Source: Portulaca oleracea (Eukaryota; Streptophyta; Magnoliopsida; Caryophyllales; Portulacaceae). From it: a stretch of 64,000 nt of DNA. The notes beneath the pieces are model-generated. The model was not told the DNA's origin. It worked only from the letters and a program-made list of their open reading frames with translations, and did not search any database. The translations under genes were made by a program, and so were the position numbers. Positions 30,806 through 42,311 of this stretch are shown here, one piece after another. The stretch spans positions 12,191,968 through 12,255,967 of the forward strand of contig CM055875.1 of NCBI GenBank assembly GCA_029582165.1, given 5' to 3'. Position 1 is the first letter of the stretch. The number at the start of each line of letters is the position of its first letter.

Positions 30806-31555
30806 TGGGAAATTCCAAATGGTAGGCAATAACTATTGCATATTCCAAGTGGTCAACATCTTTTTTATGTATTCGAAATGGTAGGCTTAATTATGAAACT
30901 ATTCCATCCCATAGTCTTAGTGTAACCTGCCGTTGGAAATAGGGAAAAGAAAACTTTTGAAAATTGCAGAAACCCTCGCAGTACACCAGAGGATTGTTCA
31001 TCCCAAACCATCTAGGGAAGTCCGCCTTGTCCTTCCTTCTCTTGCCGCACATCTGGAGGACTCTTCCATCCTCAACTTCAACCTTGACCTCTTCTCTCTT
31101 GACGCCAAGCAAGTCCGCCTTGAAGACGTGAGCGTTAGGGGTCTCTTTCCAGTTGATCCAGGCATTGACGAACGCCGCCACATCGCTGGAGGACAGAGCT
31201 TGGAATGGATCCCACCGGGCCACCGAGAACGGGCCGAACATGGAGTTGTTTCCGCGGTTTCCGAACAAGCTTGGAATCAGAGACATCTTTGAATTGGACT
31301 TTCACGATGATCGATAGCGGGGAATGGGGAAAAAAGTGGACGTCGCCAGGCTTCTCCAATGTTCTAGACGTGCGAGGGTTTCCGCAATTTTCAAAATTTT
31401 TTATTTTTATTTTTTTTCCCTATTTCTAACGGCAGGTTACACTAAGGCTATGGGATGGAATAGTTTCATAATTAAGCCTACTATTTGGAATACATAAAAA
31501 AGATGTTAACCACTTGAAATAGGCAATAGTTGGTGCTTACCATTTGAAATTTCCC
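30806..31555. mobile_element. Pack-MULE (Mutator-like, non-autonomous) carrying a heat-shock gene piece
   Basis: Long TIRs of about 175 bp (30806-30980 against 31370-31555) start GGGAAATT(C/T)CAAATGG and share, near their inner ends, TAGT/GCCTTAGTGTAACCTGCCG and GAAAATTGC(A/G)GAAACCCTCGCA. A degenerate 9-bp duplication TAATTTTTT (30797-30805) and TAAATTCTT (31556-31564) matches at 7 of 9. Long TIRs, 9-bp duplication and a captured host gene piece are the marks of a Pack-MULE. Confidence 0.82.
30990..31286 (-). pseudogene. Captured N-terminal part of a class I small heat-shock protein gene
   Basis: From ATG 31286 downward the protein starts [12 protein letters not shown] and continues [13 protein letters not shown]. 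It then reads [20 protein letters not shown] and [20 protein letters not shown], the N-terminal arm and first half of the alpha-crystallin domain of cytosolic class I sHSPs. The C-terminal half with the GVL motif is absent; after about residue 100 the frame runs into the element's TIR. What looks like the heat-shock gene's 5' leader (31287-31369) was captured too. Such sHSPs hold unfolded proteins; this piece could not. Confidence 0.85.
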
Positions 31556-31689
31556 TAAATTCTTCTCTCTTGCTAAATTATGAGCAATTAGTTTTAAAAA
31601 TTTAAGATTTTGATAATAATTACCAAAGAAGATACTTCTTACCTTAGGGATATTATTTATTAATTTGTGAAAATAAACCAACTAAATGA

Positions 31690-31975
31690 CAAAAGAGTGC
31701 TTGGAATAAATTACCACTCAACTATCCAAAATACCTACTTGAAACTTAAATTATACTCCACTCAACTATCAATTTTAGTTAAAGATATAAGTGAACTATA
31801 ATTTTTAATTAAAAATACCATCTAATAACCTAATAACCGGTTATGTAATTTTTTATCATTTTATATTTATTTTTATTTAGTTGATAATGTCATGAATTAT
31901 CAATTTTAGTTAATAATGTTTCTCAACTATTTATAATAGTTAAAAATACCACTCTTAGTAAGGTTAGATTTTTGG
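31690..31975. repeat. Left arm of a split inverted repeat flanking the copia element
   Basis: GCTTGGAATAAATTACCACT and repeated CACTCAACTATC motifs here are mirrored, in reverse complement, by 49900-50165 (GGTAATTTAATCCAAGC). The arms lie 18 kb apart, outside the copia element. They may be the two ends of a MITE that was the copia target. Similarity is imperfect. Confidence 0.35.
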
Positions 31976-32070
31976 GCATAAGAAATGGGTACTTCATTGT
32001 TTTTTTCCAATTGTTACAGCCAAACAATACAAACACATAGAGTTATGTGCCTCTAATTTTAAACTCAATT

Positions 32071-32596
32071 ATTACGTGGGAAACTGAAGAACTCGGAGAA
32101 AAATTGACGAACGGCGGCAACCAGAAAATAATCCACTGTAAGAAAGGAATAGTATAAAAACGATCACTATCACAGGGTGTGATATGACCAACAATGGAGA
32201 TACAAATTAATCTCTCAAACTCTCAACTCACAACTCTCTAGGGATACAATAGTGGAATATTGAAAAATTGGTGAGACTACTCTCTCTCTCAATTTTTCTC
32301 TCAATTGATGAACAAGTTTGAATAATTCTCAACTCTTGACACAAATACTTTTGTGTTGTGTTTTTTGTTGGTGAATAAACAAGGCTTGTGACACCTCCTT
32401 TTATAGTAATAATTTAGGTTAATGCAACACAATAACGTGCTACTTTAAAAGCTTGGAAAATGCTAACCTCTTGAAACCACTAAAAAATGGCCATTAGATT
32501 CACGTGACCAAATTCAAAATGTCTGCAACGCCAAAGGAATCAATTTTGTAACTCACCACCAATTAAATTTGGGATTTTATGGAACACATTTTAACA
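32071..32596 (-). repeat. 3' LTR of copia element E, outer end replaced
   Basis: The segment is highly similar to the right LTR from ATTACGTGGGAAACT to CACATTTTAACA, with TATA box ACTATAAAAG at 32398-32407 on the minus strand. The first ~110 bp of the right LTR (48283-48395) have no counterpart; unrelated TTACAGCCAAACAATAC sequence stands there instead. Confidence 0.85.
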
Positions 32597-32611
32597 ATCT
32601 CCACCTTGGAC
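32597..32611 (-). other. Polypurine tract of copia element E
   Basis: The minus strand reads GTCCAAGGTGGAGAT directly before TGTTAAAATGTG of the LTR, the usual copia arrangement. Confidence 0.75.
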
Positions 32612-32700
32612 TAGAAAATCCAACTCCTCTGTCTAGATAAGTACCTTGACCACCGCCGACCAAAAAATGCCCTTCCATGGGGCATGGCCCCAAAGGGTTC

Positions 32701-33690
32701 TCATATACTGCGAACTTCTACTAAGTCCAAGCAATGCTCAAACTTAGCAATAGATAAAGGCTTGGTTAACATATCTGCAAGATTTTCAACTATATGAACT
32801 TTCTTCACCACAATGTCACCTGCAGCAACTGTATCTCTGATGAAGTGATACCTGGCGCTAATATGTTTGGTCCTCCAATGGTAAGCGTCATTCTTGGCCA
32901 AATGTATAGCACTCTGACTATCTGAATAAACCACAATCTCACCATATGGCACACCAAGCTCTATGACCAAACCCCTCAACCAAATAACCTCCTTCACTCC
33001 CTCAGTAACAACAATATATTCAGCCTCGGTAGTGGACAAGGTTACAATAGACTGAAGTGAAGCCTTCCAGGATACTGCACCTCCACATAAAGTGAACAGA
33101 TACCTTCAAATTGAGCGTCTCCTATCCAAATCTCCACCATAGTCAGCATCCACAAAACCAGCAACATTAGACGTTGCCACACTGCCTCTATCATATAAGA
33201 TTCCCTTCTCCAACGTACCCTTCACATAACGAAGGATCCATTTCACTCCTTCCCAATGCCCTTTACCTGGATTCTGCATATGTCTACTCACCACACTAAC
33301 TGCATGGGACAGGTTAGGTCTAGTGCATACCATAGAATACATCAAACTACCAACGACACTAACATATGGAACATTAGACATCTTTTTCATCTCTAAATCA
33401 GACTTAGGACATAACTCACCAGACACCTTGAAATGAGCAGCTAATGGAGTTGAAACTGTCTTACAGTTTCTCATGTTGAACCTGTCCAACACTTTCTCAA
33501 GATACCTTTGTTGAGACAGGAACAACTTGCCTGCCTTTCTATCTCTCTGTATCTCCATACCCAAAATCTTCATTGTTTCCCCGAGGTGCTTCATCTCAAA
33601 CTCCTGGCTGAGTTGAGATTTCAACTTCCTGATTAAAGATATGTCCCTGGATACAATCAACATGTCATCAACATACAATAATAAGTAAAT
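32701..33690 (-). pseudogene. Copia RT C-terminal half and RNase H
   Basis: Reading down from 33690, the RT catalytic box is in LYVDDMLIVSRDISLI. It is followed by EMKHLGETMKILGMEI, FLSQQRYLEKVLDRF and PYVSVVGSLMYSMVCTRPNL. RNase H follows in a separate frame at 33039-32701 with STTEAEYIVV, VYSDSQSAIHLAKN and the C-terminal NLADMLTKPL. The frame breaks near 33106. The residue order is normal for copia pol. Confidence 0.9.
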
Positions 33691-34094
33691 AAAGGACTCA
33701 TTCTCAAACTATCTGAAGTACACACAGTTGTCATATTGACTCCTTATGTGCCCTTGTCCTACCATAAAGGTATCAAACCTTTTATACCACTGTCTGGGTG
33801 CCTGCTTCAGTCCATACAAGGACTTTCTCAATCTGCACACTTATCCCTCTTTACCAGGGACAACGAAACCCTATGGTTGCCTCATGTAGATTTCCTCCTC
33901 CAACTCTCCATGAAGGAAAGCTGTCTTCACATCAAGTTGCTTCAACTCCAAGTCAAATAGAGCACCGAAGGCAAGCAAGGTGCGGATCGACGTATGCCTC
34001 ACAACTGGCAAGAACACCTCATTATATTCAATCCCTTCTCTCTGGTTGCAACCTCAAACCACCAATCTGGCTTTCCACCTTGCACTCTCAATAT

Positions 34095-34516
34095 TAGGGG
34101 TGTCCATGGTTAACCTAAACCGCAAACCGGAACCGTAAACCGGTAAAACCAAACCGGTTAACCGGTTAGCATTTTATATTTTTATGGTTTCGGTTAACCA
34201 AACCGATATATGCGGTTTACATTTCGGTTTTGAACTTTGGAAAATCGGTTAACCGGTTATATATAATTTTAAAAAAAAACCCAAAAAAACCTAAACCCTA
34301 ACCTAAAAAAACCGGAAATTGGAGCAAACCGTGGTTAACCGCATTGTTAATGCGGTTAACCGCCGGTTTAGGTTTGGTTTAGGTTTCTGATTTTCAAAAG
34401 TGGTTAACCGCTTTAGGCGGTTACGGTTTAGGTTTGGAAAAACTTAAAATTGCAAAAGCGGTTAACCGTCAAAGCGGTTAACCGTAATAGCGGTTAACCG
34501 CTTTTGGACACCCCTA
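34095..34516. mobile_element. hAT-type MITE inside copia RT, rich in GGTTAACC dyads
   Basis: The 422-bp element has a 12-bp TIR, TAGGGGTGTCCA, and an 8-bp duplication CTCAATAT (34087-34094) and CTCAATAC (34517-34524) that matches at 7 of 8. The interior holds many copies of GGTTAACCG and its variants, often in perfect dyads such as GCGGTTAACCGC. TIR, TSD length and size fit the hAT superfamily. No ORF is present. Confidence 0.9.
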
Positions 34517-34524
34517 CTCAATAC

Positions 34525-36274
34525 CAGGGATACCTTCTTTTTTCTTGTACACCCATTTAGCAGTAAGAGCCTGTCGCCCATTAGGCAACTCACATAGCTC
34601 CCAAGTTTCATTGTTTTGTAAACTTTTCATCTCCTCTTGCATGGCTCCTATCCAGTTTGTGGCACTTGGACTTGAGATGGCCTCCTGATAGGTAGAAGGC
34701 TCAGCACCTTCAGGAGTCTCCTCTGCAACATTCAATGTATAAGCTATCATGGCATCATCTTCATCATTGTATCAAGAAGGCCTCCTGATCTCCCTCCTGG
34801 GATGATCTCGAGCTATGCATCTCAGTTCCTCCTCCTGAGGAACTTTATCTACAATATCAGTCTCAATCTGATCAACCTGAGCTGTTTCAAGAACAGTATC
34901 AACAAGCTGCTCCTGTATGCAGGTTCTAGTAGCTCCACCTTGAGCTCCAACCTGCTCCACCTCAAACTCAACTCTCTCTTCATCATCCTTCTGATTACTT
35001 GCACCATCAGAAGTGGCAGTAGATTCCATTCTAGACAACAATGTAGTTTCATTAAAGGTTACATCTCTAGATTCTATGACTTTCTTTAAGTCTAGACACC
35101 CAAGCTGACATGCGGTATCCCTTAGACTCAGACCCATAACCTAGAAATATGCATTTATTAGCCCCGGGGGACAACTTCCCCTCATTCACATGGGCATATA
35201 CAGGACATCCAAATACTCTCAAAACAGAATAATTAACTGGATTACCTGACCAAACTTCCTCTGGAATCTGGAAGTCAATAGAGGAGTGAGGTGATCAATT
35301 CAGCAGATAACAAGCAGTAGCAATGGCCTCTGCCCAGAATGATCTGCTCTTCCAAAGCCCTGCATTAGAGAACATGCAACGAGCTTTCTCTAGGAGTGTC
35401 CTCTCGATCCTTTCTGCAACACCATTCTGCTGAGGTTTGCCAACCAAGGTTCTATGCCTAGCAATCTCGTGCTCCTCGCAGAACTCAGTAAACTCAGAAT
35501 CAACGAACTCCAACCCATTATCAGTCCTGAGTTTCTTTATCTTCTTCCTTGTCTGATTCTCCACCAAAGCCTTGAACTTTTTGAAGTAAGAGAAAGTATC
35601 ATTCTTGTGACGAAGGAAATAAACCCATGTCTTCCTCGAGAAGTCATCAACGAATGTCAACATGTAGCGCTTCCAAGCCAAAGATGGCACCTTAGCAGGT
35701 CCCCACAAATCTGAATGAATGTAGTCAAGAACCCGTACTGTAGTATGATTGGCCTTGGAGAAATTAACCCTCTTTTGTTTCCCGTAGACACAATGGTCAC
35801 AAAACTCCAACTTGCCAACCCGTGCGCCCTCAAAGCAACCTCTTTTGCTGTGTATTCACATCCCCTTCTCTCCCATGTGGCCCGGTCTCATATGCCACAA
35901 CTTTGTGATGGCGGCCTCATCAAGACTAGAAACTGATGCTGCAGTTCCTGTCACTGTAGATCCCTGCAGTGTATAAAGACTTCCCTTTTTGTTCCCTTAA
36001 TTAGAACCATGGCGCCCTTACAAACCTTCAAGACACCATTCTCACCAGTGTACCTACAACCGTTAGCCTCAAGAGTACCCAAAGTTATCAAATTGCGAGT
36101 CATGTTGGGATATGACGAACCTCTTTCAAGGTTCTAATGGTACCATCATGAGTTCTGATCTTGACACTACCAATTCCTATAACCTTGCAGGCTGTGTCAT
36201 TACCTATAACTATGACACCCGAATCAACAGTTTCGTAGGTGTCAAACCAGTCTCTATGAGGACGCATGTGGTTG
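34525..36274 (-). pseudogene. Copia integrase and RT N-terminal part
   Basis: From the D insertion downward: protease remainder NHMRPHRDWFDTYE, pre-integrase CDHC, then integrase core at 35810-35295. The core has DYIHSDLWGP (first Asp), KLRTDNGLEFVDSEF (second Asp) and PQQNGVAERIERTLLEKARC (Glu), so the triad is kept. The RT start at 34750-34525 shows ATNWIGAMQEEMKSLQNNET and LTAKWVYKKKEG, after which the MITE interrupts. Several stops and frame changes lie between, for example near 35290 and 34770. Confidence 0.9.
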
Positions 36275-36279
36275 GTACA

Positions 36280-37803
36280 TGTAACGTGGTTTGTGAGACC
36301 TCGGTTTTTATCGTTCTTCTCAGAGAGCTGGCGGCCTTGGTCATAGAAACTAGGTCAAAGGTCAGGTCGAGATTGCTAAGGTAAGGATAACGGTTTGAAA
36401 AGGTCACAAAGCGAGAAACAAAACTAAGGTCGGTCAAGAAATGGAAAATGGGCTTCGGAGGCTTTTCGGGATGCAAACGGGGATGAGGAAATGGGTTTTG
36501 CAACAAAGGAATAACAAGGAGGGAGAATCAAGTGGCAATGCCGTTGGAAATTACCCACCGAGCTTCCTCTTCCGAGGATAGTTCGGATTAACTTCCCCAA
36601 AGTCCATCGACAGACCCGGAGGGTTAATGAAACGGAATTTCCTAGTTAGCTTCTATTCGCTTTCGTGAATAGAATACTAACTATCCCAACTCTCACCTTC
36701 CAACACAAATGTTGGATGTATTCGGGAGCTTTCGAACCCAAATACATCCTACTTGAGGGCAGGATAGGAGTGGGAAAATGATTTCCCAACTAATTACTCA
36801 CTAATATTGCTAACCCAAACCTAATCACCCATTCACACCCTTAATTACCCCCTAGCCCATAGGGTTTCTAGCCACTAATCATGATAAAAACTAAGCTAAC
36901 AACATCCAAACCAAACCTAAACATGATTTCTAACATCAAACAACCATAAACAAGCAAGAACAATGAAATAGCAAGCAAAGCAATTAAGAACAAGCAAAGT
37001 AATTAGCAAGGTAATTAATAAAAGAGTTAAGGGAAGAGAATACTTATCAAAGTGTTGTAGATGAACAAGAGAAAGCAATAAAAGATGATCCAACAATCTC
37101 TCAATTGTTTGAATCCCCAAATCTTCAATAATAAACACAAATCTCCAAAACCCTAGATTAATTTCTCACTAATCTCTCTTTAAAAGTCACTAATACAAAG
37201 TTGGAAATTATCTAATTCTATCCAAAGTCCCCTCGAATCCCCTCTGTCTCAAAAACACAGCATAAGAGCTATTTATACAAGGGGTAAAAATCCCCAAAAC
37301 GTAGCGTACAAAGGCCGGAGGATCGCAACCCAGCAGGGGGGTCGCGGGCGCGACCTGCGAAAAATGCCAGGCGATTCTCCTTCGCGGCGCCGTGGCTACA
37401 GTCTGGCTCGCCATGGGTGGGGTCTTCTTCGACCATGCAGAGGTAGCGGGCGCTACGCCATTCGTGGCGGGGGCTACGCCTCTACTTTCCCTCCCTTTGT
37501 TCTTCCTTCTTTCCGAAGCATGTAACGCCCGATCCGAGGGTCGTAGCACGCGTTACTTCACTAATTGGCACCAAAGGTTGGGAGTGTGGTCCCGGGTCGA
37601 CTCCGCCTTGGTTTCCGGTCCGGCTCGGCTCGGGAAATCTCCAAAAAATGTTATAAAAAGGCCTGTTTTGCTACATTTTGAGTGAAAACTCCAAAATCTA
37701 CAAAATAACCAAAAACACATTTTAAGTTATTAAATTAAACCACGAAACGAGTTAAAAGCCTAAGGATTTAGGCGATAGTTAGACACAAAATTGGGTCTAA
37801 ACA
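36280..37803 (-). repeat. 3' LTR of element D
   Basis: This 1524-bp LTR is highly similar to 45898-47428. The minus strand has GTATAAATAG at 37269-37278, about 63 bp downstream of the nearest GC dyad. It lacks part of the first dyad pair that the other LTR retains. Confidence 0.93.
37341..37556 (-). promoter_or_regulatory. Paired GC dyads in element D 3' LTR
   Basis: A single GTCGCGGGCGCGAC at 37341-37354 is followed by pairs starting at 37389/37410, 37443/37464 and 37522/37543, each exactly 21 bp apart. GTAGCGGGCGCTAC at 37443 is perfect. The TATA box lies downstream at 37269-37278 on the minus strand. Confidence 0.65.
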
Positions 37804-37818
37804 CCCCCCCACACTTAA
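37804..37818 (-). other. Polypurine tract of element D
   Basis: The minus strand reads TTTAAGTGTGGGGGGG before the 3' LTR, as in element C. Confidence 0.8.
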
Positions 37819-39820
37819 ACTTTTTCTCATCCCGAGCAAAACAAAACAAGGCAAATAAGAAAACTAAACACCAACTCCTCTGTGGTGGGAGGAAACGAGT
37901 GCATTTAGCGTATGCACCAAGCCCTTTGAACCCCCTGGCAGCCCGGGTGGACGAGATAGACTCGTGAGGGTTTGTAGCGGCTGTACCCACAAAAGCCAAA
38001 GAAAAAGGAGAGAGGGGAAGTGAAAACAAAACCGAAGAAAACAAAAGAAAAACAAAGGCTTCGATTCAAAAGATCTCGCAACCTAAACTAAGAAAACGTT
38101 ATTAAGCCTCTAAAAGCAACCGTTAGGAGCATCTCACAAACACCAATCTTAGATAAAAGTCAATCTTGAAGGTTTTTAACTCCCTACACTTTATGCCCAG
38201 CAAAACCCCATGTGCAAATATGTGCAAGTGGGTTCTAACTAGAACCAAAAGACTCTAAAGACTCGTGTCCGAACTTCGAAAACAACGAAACAACCAAGAG
38301 AAGCGTTTCCCTTCCTCGCATTTGGTCGCCCTTGGCTTGGTGAGGGCCGCAGGTGATGCAAGGAGAGGCCCCACTCTTTTTAGAAGCAAAAACTTTCTCT
38401 TTTCTTTTTGGGTTGGATTTACCAACGAAATTTGCTTTTCTTTTTCTTTTTTTTTCTTTTTAAAAGTCAGTATTAGCCTTACTTTCGGGAATTGGACGGC
38501 CCATATAAGGGGTATACCCTCCCAACACGGTCTTTTCTATTCGCCTCTCCGTCACAAAGCGATATAGGCGGAGGGTTAAGGGGTATCCGCGTCGTACCAC
38601 TGATACCGGGCCCGTGTAGGTTGGCTAAGTGTAGGTGGTTAATGTCATTCAGCGACACGCTCCACTTAATCAGGTTATTGTATCTTATGAATTCTTTTTC
38701 TTTCTTTTTGAACTTTTTGCTTTTTGCTTTTGCTAAACAAGAAAACAAAACAAACTCGGACACAAACCCCTAGAATCTCCCGGTTCCAATCCGAACGTGA
38801 AAGGAATCGGGGTCTCACTAGACACTCAATGAAGGGAGTCTAATTAGGGTAAGTCTTGACTTGAACCCGAGATAGGGTCGAAAATGCTCAGGCCGGTTGC
38901 TTTTAAAGAATATTAAGAACGGCTTCTCAATTTCGACAAGAAGATCCAAGAAACAAAGCAAAACAAAGCGAAAATAGAGCTGAAAGAAAGACTTTTAAGG
39001 CTTTGACTCCCTTTTTTCTCCTTTTTCACACGAAATTTTTTCAAATTTTAGGCAAAAACTAAGAAAACAAAACTCAAAACAAGTAGGTGATCTACCCTTG
39101 AAACAGAATATCTCCCCCCCCCCCCCACACACACACACACTTAAAACGCCACAATGTCCTCATTGTGGGAAGGTGTCGCATGAAAAGGGTAGAGAACCTA
39201 CAAAAGCAAACAACAAGAACAACTAGCATATAAAAATGGTGGCGACCCGACCCCACATGGCTCCAACAGCAATATATCCCAACATGAACACTCAAAGGGG
39301 TTCGCCACCCAAAAGAAAAATCAAGCATGCAGCAAGGATCAATATATACACAACAAAGAGTGTGGAAAGAGGTTACCTCGAGGTCTTCAATTTATTAACG
39401 AACCAATCCGCGATCCAGGAAAACATCACACTTGGGTTAGGAATAAATAAGAAAAACATAGTAAGTGTGAATGTCGCATGCATAAAAAGAACTAAAACAG
39501 AAAAATAAACAAGACACTAAAGACTAAAAACTAAAGAAAAGACAAACTATTCACAATATGTACATTGACACTAACTAACCTCAACCTTGAATCTCACTAG
39601 TTTGAGGTGGGAATTGAGGGTGAAACAACTCTCAAAACTGGCCTAACCAATGATGAAGCAATGAATGCGAAAAAAACTCAAACCATGGGGGCAACGAACT
39701 CAACAAAACCAACTAACTAGCACACTTCCCCCAACTTCCCAATAAAGCACCCCCCACACTTATCTGACACGAACAGTGTAAATAAAATCAATAGAGTAAA
39801 ATGAGAGTGGGGACACTTAC
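37819..39820 (-). other. Conserved non-coding 3' region of element D
   Basis: This is the counterpart of 11275-13500 in element C, with shared blocks in the same order. It includes polypurine-like tracts at 39113-39144 and 39750-39763 and the hairpin CCACAATGTCCTCATTGTGG at 39149-39168. A partial inverted repeat is formed by GGGGTATACCCTCCC and GGAGGGTTAAGGGGTATCC at about 38508-38590. No gene is accepted. Confidence 0.65.
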
Positions 39821-39823
39821 AAA

Positions 39824-41329
39824 TTATTGCTCGGATCCTCCCGGGGGAGGATATGGGTGATATGGAAAGTAGGTGGGATAATAGCTGTTGATGTACTCCG
39901 GTGGTGCAGGGGGATGGTTCGCAATGGAATAGTGATAATACCTCCAGTCACGCCAATACTGGTTTTGTTGTTGAAAATACCCCTCGTGCCTCTGAAGTGT
40001 AGACTGCTGGGCACGTATCAGATCTTGTTGGGTCTCCAACAAGTTGTTTTGACGCAGGAGTATCGTTCGTTGCTCTCGAAGGTCAACTCTCAATTGTTCA
40101 AATTGAGAGTTGAGATGCTCAAATGAAGCTTTCCATGGATGACTTTGACTTCCACTAGCTTCACCATGACCGGTATGTTCCTCTTCTTCCTCCTCATTTT
40201 CTTCTTCTTCCCCTCCTTCCTCAATGTCCTCCTCTTCTTCCTCACCACTGGACCCATTCGGACCACCAACCTTGCGGTCACTAGGAACCTGACCACAAGA
40301 TCAGTTGTGTTTCTTAGTGATATCCAACCACTCCTCGGCATGGTCCGGATCCAAAAGAATCCGCGTGTTGTTGTCGTGTCCATGGCAATAGATCGTGGCA
40401 GTTGGGTGTTTGGCGAGGATGTTCATTTTCTGCAACCGCACCTTGTCGATAGGATCCGAAAAATAGCGCGGTTTCCACTTCTTCAAATATTTCCCAAAAC
40501 CCTCCTGAAGTAGGAAGTGGCAAATAATGTGCCCCATCCCGATAGTAGTGGGTCGGGGTTCCATGTTAATCTCCCGTAAACAGTGTAGAATGCAAGATCC
40601 GGTGTTTACCCGCTTACCCCTTATGGCATTGTAGATCACAAAAAGATCATCCTTTCGAACTTTGGGGCGTTCGTCATCTCTCCCAAACACTGAACTAGTC
40701 ACAACTCTGTGGAGGATTCGAACAACTGGATTGCAAAAGTCACGCCCCTTGGAGTTGCGGGGGCAATGATATCGTGGATATTCGCCTCTCATACCAAGGT
40801 TCATCCTCCTCCAACAAGTTAAGTCCATCATTGCCTTCTGCTCATCAAAATTCGCGCTTCGCTCATAGAGTCTCCCATCCTTGGGCAACCCCAACCGTTG
40901 GCAAAAACACTTCAAGGTGCACGTCTTGTCTTTGTTAGCCACCCGGTGTTCAAAATGCGCATTCTTCTTGCCATCATTATGAACCTTCAAGGAGCTTAAA
41001 AATTCGAGGATGGGTTGGTCCACGATCGATTCGTCAATCATGATGAATACCTCCCAACCAAGAACACCAATGAGATAATCGAAGCTCGGCTTACAATGGA
41101 TGGCTTCGATCGTCACCGCATCATAAATATCAGGTGTACATATCTTTCGTGCTTGTGGAGTTTTATACTGTCGTTTATGCTCTTCATCTCGGAAAGTCAC
41201 ATCCGCATCTGGTTGACACCGAATTAGTGTGGCCATTTGCGCTTTGTAACGATCATTTGTGAATGAGGATTGTCCCGGTTGCAATGAAGGAGCTTCCTCG
41301 ACTCGTGAACGCTTGCTTCTTCTACTCAT
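39824..41329 (-). pseudogene. Element D envelope-position ORF, nearly intact (one internal TGA)
   Basis: From ATG 41329 (MSRRSKRSRVEE) one frame runs 501 codons to TAA 39824-39826, with a single TGA at about 40300, where element C has TGG (NWSCGQ). The first 340 residues resemble the Athila ORF / plant transposon protein family: LGWEVFIMIDE, QPILEFLSSL, CQRLGLPKDGRLYE, RKDDLFVIYNAI, RVNTGSCILHCLREI. Then come a Glu-rich run, a Gln-rich coiled-coil-like segment and a Pro/Tyr-rich tail. There is no membrane segment or signal peptide, so it does not look like a classical envelope protein. Candidate splice donors at about 42013 and 41468 upstream suggest a spliced leader. Confidence 0.82.
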
Positions 41330-42311
41330 GATGAACAAAAGCAAGACTTGGCAAGAATTTTGTAAATAACAGTGCCTAATTTCAAAGGTAAACCAAAAAC
41401 AATCGACATAAGCAACAAACACGTGAGTTTGAAAAGCTTATGCACAAAAATTCACTAGAGATTACCTCAGATCGGAGCACTTGAACGTGTATTCACCAAG
41501 GAGGACAACTTTTGCTTGTCAAAATGAACCAAACACGCAGCTAACAAAAACAAAACACACAAATAGCACAGAGATAGCTTACTAACTCAGTGTACTGTGT
41601 GGGTGTGGGTGTAAATCAACAAATTCTTAGCAAAATCAGCATGCTTGTGCTTTGACAAACGAATTGCAACAATTAATCACACTAAACACTAATGAATTAA
41701 CACAGCATGTACACAAAGAATACCAAAACAGCACACCAAAAACACTTCACTGAATGGGTGTGTATTGACAAGAGCTTATAGTGTAACCGGAGTGTGTGTG
41801 TGCTTTCAACGGATGAAAAACAGCAACTTAATCACACACACACTAAGAAAGAACCAGCATTCGAATTCAACACACCCAATCTCAGCAAATAGCAAGGCAG
41901 AATTGTGTGAAAAATTGGCAAAATCGAACCTAACTCAGCAACAATGTGAACGAGCCAAATGCAGATGAGAAGGGAAGAGATTTCGCACAATTTACCAAAG
42001 AAATACCTCAATTAGCTGTGTATACCAATTTCTCGAACAATGCCGCACAGTTGGGACTGAATCTGGGCGGAATACTCGCAACCTTGGCAGCAAATTTGCA
42101 GCAGAGGAGAACTTAGGGCAAGGATCCAAAATGGAGAGAAAGAGAGGGATGAAATGAGAGTTGAGAGGGATGGAATGGGTGTGAGAGTGGGGTGTTTGCA
42201 GTCGCTTAGGGATGAAGAGAGGGAGAGGATCGAGTTAGTGAGAGAAAAGAAGTGAGAAAGGTGAAAACAGAATCGGGATTTTAGGGCTTAATTTCTCGTT
42301 GACAGTGTCAG

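Noticed and set aside
40139..40513. 124-codon Phe/Leu-rich frame resembling a membrane protein
   Set aside because: It is the antisense of the Glu-rich run of the envelope-position ORF (GAA/GAG read as TTC/CTC).
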